Source of the DNA: DASWRT01 sp036403035
Lineage (GTDB): Bacteria > Pseudomonadota > Alphaproteobacteria > ATCC43930 > CGMCC-115725
Reading direction: 5' to 3'
DNA length: 10,774 nucleotides
Assembly (NCBI GenBank): GCA_036403035.1
Contig: DASWRT010000522.1
Location: 1 to 10,774, forward strand
Shown: positions 8,600 to 10,774 of the stretch, in pieces
Numbering within the stretch: position 1 is the first letter of the stretch
Layout of the letters: the number at the start of each line of letters is the position of its first letter
Position numbers and translations under genes: made by a program
Notes under the pieces: generated by a model
What the model saw: the letters and a program-made list of their open reading frames with translations, nothing else
What the model was told of the DNA's origin: nothing
Databases searched by the model: none

Positions 8600-8626
8600 T
8601 CGGCATCGGTCGCCGACCGATGCCGA
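8600..8626. repeat. Perfect hairpin, 12-bp stem with 3-nt loop
   Basis: TCGGCATCGGTC (8600-8611) and its exact complement GACCGATGCCGA (8615-8626) flank a GCC loop. It lies 67 bp upstream of the Crp-type regulator ATG and 53 bp beyond the stop of the phytase-like gene, both on the minus strand. There is no U-tract on either side, so it could be a U-less terminator for the phytase-like gene or an operator for the regulator gene. Confidence 0.6.
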
Positions 8627-8657
8627 GCGGGCGGCGTTCAGGCGCCGCGCGGGCTTC

Positions 8658-8677
8658 GCCGGCGGCCGGCCGCCGGC
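8658..8677. repeat. Perfect 20-bp GC-only palindrome after the phytase-like stop codon
   Basis: GCCGGCGGCC joined directly to GGCCGCCGGC forms an uninterrupted 20-bp palindrome, starting 1 bp beyond the stop codon at 8679. As RNA it would fold into a very stable stem and could protect or terminate the phytase-like mRNA. No U-run follows. Together with the hairpin at 8600-8626 it makes two strong inverted repeats within 80 bp. Confidence 0.5.
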
Positions 8678-8678
8678 A

Positions 8679-9749
8679 TCACTCGGCGAGATCGAACTTC
8701 AGCAGCAGCGTGCGCTGGAACGGCATGTAGTTGTCGTCGGAGACGAGATAGACCGCGGTCCGTCCGTCCGCCTCCCGCCGCGCCGCGACGCCTTCGAAAT
8801 TGTCGGTGAGGTAAGGCGGGACGAGGCGCAGCAGCTCCTTCCCCTGGAGCCGGGCGCCCGGCCGGATCGCGCGGCCCGGCACGCGCGTCAGCCGGTTGCG
8901 GAAGCCCTGGAACACCGAGGCCGCCCGTTCCAGCACGAGGAGGTCGCCGTCCGGAAGCAGCGCCGCACCGGAGACGTCGAAGCCGTGTTCGGGCACGTAG
9001 GCGAGCGGTTCCCAATGCCCCGGCGTGCCGATCCAGGCGTCGCGGATGCCACCCCGCTCCTCCCCCTGCCCTTCGGCGATCAGCAGCAGCCTTCCGTCGG
9101 CGAAGCGGACCATCGCCTCGATCGCCGTATTGGTCGGCGGCACGAGGCCGGGCAGCGGCGCCATCCGCGACGCGCGGGCGCTGTCCGGCGGAAACCAGCC
9201 GAGCCGCACGTTGCGCTCGAACACGACGAGCCGTGTGCCGTCGGGCAGCAGCACCAACTCCTCGGCGTCGCGCTCGCGGGTGCGACGCAGGAGGTGCCCG
9301 TCTGGGGCGCGCATCGTCTCGATCCAGCCGTTCGCCACGCCGACGAGATCGCCCTGCCCCTCCTCGACGAGGTCGAACGCGACGAAATGGCCGTTGTCGG
9401 AGACCGAGAGTGCACGCCCCGCCGGGTCGACGGCGAGCCCGGAGAGGCCGCCGAACCGCGGATCCTCCGCGGTCAGCTTCAGCGCGCCGCGGAAGACGAG
9501 CGCGTCGCCGGTACCGGCCGCATGGCCCGCCGGGACGCCGGGCGCGAGCGGCAGCACCGTGGCATGAACCGCCGCATCGGCGGAGCCGGGAGGCAGATCA
9601 CGCGACGTCGCCGCGCAGGCGACGGCGGCCATGACGAGAGCGAGGAGCACGAGGAGCGCCGCAAGTCGGCGCGGGGGGAGCCGAAGCGCCGAACGCGGCG
9701 CGCCGAGCCGGGCTCGATCCCCGTGAGATGAAAAGTGCTGCCGCTCCAC
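8679..9749 (-). CDS. Exported 'esterase-like activity of phytase' family protein
   Basis: A 356-aa protein from a GTG start, probably a beta-propeller of the phytase-like family (Pfam 'Esterase-like activity of phytase'). The biochemical role is poorly defined. A basic n-region (RLPPRR), the hydrophobic LAALLVLLALVMAAVA and ACA|AT at residues ~24-48 form an export signal with a signal-peptidase-I-type cleavage site. Cys45 is not in a good lipobox. The family pattern follows: GGLSGLAVD (100-108), SDNGHFVAFDL (117-127), AEELVLLPDG, PTNTAIEAMVRFADGRLLLI (205-224), FDVSGAALLPDGDLLVLER (257-275), NFEGVAAR (317-324) and SDDNY...TLLLKFDL at the end. There is no good ATG just upstream of the signal peptide; GTG at 9749 has GGAG 8 nt ahead. 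An ATG start at 9911 would add an arginine-rich 54-residue leader and is less likely. Confidence in the family is high, in the exact start moderate. Confidence 0.85.
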   Translation of the reverse strand: MERQHFSSHGDRARLGAPRSALRLPPRRLAALLVLLALVMAAVACAATSRDLPPGSADAAVHATVLPLAPGVPAGHAAGTGDALVFRGALKLTAEDPRFGGLSGLAVDPAGRALSVSDNGHFVAFDLVEEGQGDLVGVANGWIETMRAPDGHLLRRTRERDAEELVLLPDGTRLVVFERNVRLGWFPPDSARASRMAPLPGLVPPTNTAIEAMVRFADGRLLLIAEGQGEERGGIRDAWIGTPGHWEPLAYVPEHGFDVSGAALLPDGDLLVLERAASVFQGFRNRLTRVPGRAIRPGARLQGKELLRLVPPYLTDNFEGVAARREADGRTAVYLVSDDNYMPFQRTLLLKFDLAE

Positions 9750-9926
9750 CGCATGTACTCCGCGCTCACCGCATCTTCCGCCGGTCCTTGGCGGTCGCAC
9801 GGGCGGCACTCTGCGACGGGCTGCTGAGCCTGTCGAGCGCTGTGACAAGCACACGGCATATGCCGCGTTCCGGCGATGCATGAGCGGTCGGAGCGGTGCT
9901 CTCGTCATCAACCGGAGATTGCGCCG

Positions 9927-9941
9927 CCTGTTAATAACAGG
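9927..9941. repeat. Palindrome CCTGTTA-A-TAACAGG
   Basis: Perfect 7-bp arms around a single A. The CCTGTT/AACAGG half-site is the same core that repeats at 10022-10076, which suggests one binding protein or one repeat family. An AGGAG at its right edge (9939-9943) precedes an ATG at 9947 by only 3 nt, but the frame that follows is not convincing. Confidence 0.55.
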
Positions 9942-10021
9942 AGAAAATGACGGACCTTTACCGACGAGATCACGGGATTTCAGGCACTTGCGGAGCGCCT
10001 TTCAACCATTTTACAGGTAGT

Positions 10022-10076
10022 GGCTCCTGTTTCTCACCTGTTTCCGCCCTGCATTTTTCCTGTTTCCGTCCTGTTT
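10022..10076 (+). repeat. Five tandem 11-bp units with core CCTGTTT
   Basis: The units are GGCTCCTGTTT, CTCACCTGTTT, CCGCCCTGCAT, TTTTCCTGTTT and CCGTCCTGTTT, contiguous from 10022 to 10076. The 7-bp core CCTGTTT is exact in four units and degenerate (CCTGCAT) in the third; the 4-bp lead is variable. An 11-bp period is close to one DNA helical turn and is not a multiple of three, so the conservation is at DNA rather than protein level. An inverted ACAGGT lies just ahead at 10013-10018. This is directly visible; the function is unknown. Confidence 0.75.
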
Positions 10077-10186
10077 TTTGTGCCGAACGAACGGTACACA
10101 GAAGAGCCGAAGCGCCGCCGACGAGCGTGAGCGAGGCAGCCGCCTTCCGCTCCCGCCATGCGCTTCGGCAACGGTCGTTACGCATT

Positions 10187-10441
10187 TCACGATGTCAAAG
10201 AGCGTCGGCGGAGCTTATGTCCAAAAAGGATATTGGAGCAATCGATTTCGCGCAAAGAGATCGCCGGACGATCGTTGGCAGCAGCCGACCGCATCGCCTC
10301 CTGGCGCCAAGTTGGTGCGGTGACGCCCCTGCCGACGTCGATCCGATGGGTCTCGTGCAACCGCTTCAGATGTCCTTCGGACACCTTTAGATGCATCGCA
10401 CCGTCGCCGGCCGGCGCGATGGACTGTACGCGGCCGACCAT
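10187..10441 (-). CDS. Possible short ORF, no recognisable family
   Basis: An 84-aa frame from ATG 10441, containing GDGAMHLKVSEGHLKRLHET and RIDVGRGVTAP. Its hand-counted base composition by codon position (first ~70% GC, second ~53%, third ~71%) has the shape of coding sequence, but third-position GC is lower than in the neighbouring genes. The frame stays open about 28 codons upstream of the ATG, to a TAG. There is no clear Shine-Dalgarno, no known domain and no partner gene. It could be a decayed or recently acquired gene fragment, or chance. I do not assign a function. Confidence 0.22.
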   Translation of the reverse strand: MVGRVQSIAPAGDGAMHLKVSEGHLKRLHETHRIDVGRGVTAPTWRQEAMRSAAANDRPAISLREIDCSNILFGHKLRRRSLTS

Positions 10442-10774
10442 ATCCGGCCAGGGGCATCGCCATTCCGTCCTGCTGCAAGGCGCGACCGCGTGCGGCGCCG
10501 CCGTGGCGAGATGTGTCGGCGATATCCTTGAGTGTATCTAATGCACCAAACCTGCTACACGCGGCGGTTGGACTCATGGCCGTGACGATATCGACAGGGT
10601 TGCCGCACGCCGTTGCGATCACCGCAGCAATGCGCCACGTTGCCGTCGGCGGCTTCCCACCGGAAGCCGCGGAACGACGGAAGGTCGCGAGGGATCTCAC
10701 GGCGCTGCATTTTCCGGGGACGTGTCTGCCACGCGGCTGACGGCGCGCAACGGGTAGCGGCTCGCGGCGGCGCT

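Larger units (their letters stand above)
9750..10774. other. Gene-poor 1-kb tail of the window
   Basis: I find no recognisable gene in this stretch. Frames open on both strands give arginine/serine/cysteine-rich, family-less translations. It holds a 12-bp palindrome CGGCATATGCCG (9854-9865), the AACAGG/CCTGTT palindrome (9927-9941), the 11-bp repeat array (10022-10076) and one marginal minus-strand frame (10187-10441). Base composition between about 9940 and 10270 is visibly more AT-rich than in the flanking genes, with T-runs on the plus strand. Confidence 0.6.

Noticed and set aside
9605..9640. Lipoprotein signal in the phytase-like protein.
   Set aside because: The residues before Cys45 (AAVA) do not satisfy a normal lipobox, which needs Leu, Val or Ile at -3, whereas ACA|A gives a normal signal peptidase I site.
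9750..9911. ATG-initiated 54-residue extension of the phytase-like protein to 9911.
   Set aside because: It would put an arginine-rich segment before the export signal and has no ribosome binding site; the GTG at 9749 with GGAG upstream fits better.
10022..10076. Considered a CRISPR array.
   Set aside because: The units are 11 bp and contiguous, with no spacers of 25-40 bp and no cas genes nearby.
9947..10390. A 147-codon plus-strand frame beginning just after the AACAGG palindrome.
   Set aside because: The AGGAG-to-ATG spacing is only 3 nt, the product is rich in Arg, Ser and Cys with no domain, and it runs through the 11-bp DNA repeats, whose period is not a multiple of three.

Overview
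The window is GC-rich DNA with densely packed genes. It most likely comes from an alphaproteobacterium, probably of the Rhizobiales/Hyphomicrobiales. That placement is an inference from gene content, the strong G/C preference at third codon positions and the LepA sequence; no 16S or other phylogenetic marker is present.

Layout from left to right. Positions 1-151 (-) hold the first 50 codons of an MpaB/DUF2236-type oxygenase that runs off the left edge. Divergent from it is a secreted GDSL esterase (322-1353, +), and the shared intergenic region carries a perfect 16-bp palindrome. A tRNA-Ser(GGA) gene follows (1468-1560, -), then a small two-helix membrane protein (1763-2068, +). Next is a run of four minus-strand genes, listed in transcription order: a DUF72/YecE protein (5614-6543), the ribosomal GTPase LepA/EF4 (3733-5535), a CcbP-like putative calcium-binding protein (3280-3660), and a 397-aa uncharacterised coiled-coil protein (2090-3283) whose start codon overlaps the ccbP-like stop codon. 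Divergent from this run is a membrane-anchored alpha/beta hydrolase (6643-7746, +). It converges, with a 13-bp gap, on a Crp/Fnr-family regulator (7760-8533, -). Upstream of the regulator is a secreted 'esterase-like activity of phytase' protein (8679-9749, -), and two strong inverted repeats lie between these two genes.

The last ~1 kb (9750-10774) differs in character. It has no recognisable gene and its AT content is locally higher. It contains a cluster of AACAGG/CCTGTT elements: one perfect palindrome at 9927-9941 and five direct units with exact 11-bp spacing at 10022-10076. One short minus-strand reading frame there (10187-10441) has coding-like base composition but no family I recognise.

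The two observations most worth following up are the helically phased CCTGTTT array, and the translationally coupled ccbP-like/coiled-coil pair directly downstream of lepA. No phage, transposase, CRISPR array or secondary-metabolite cluster is visible.
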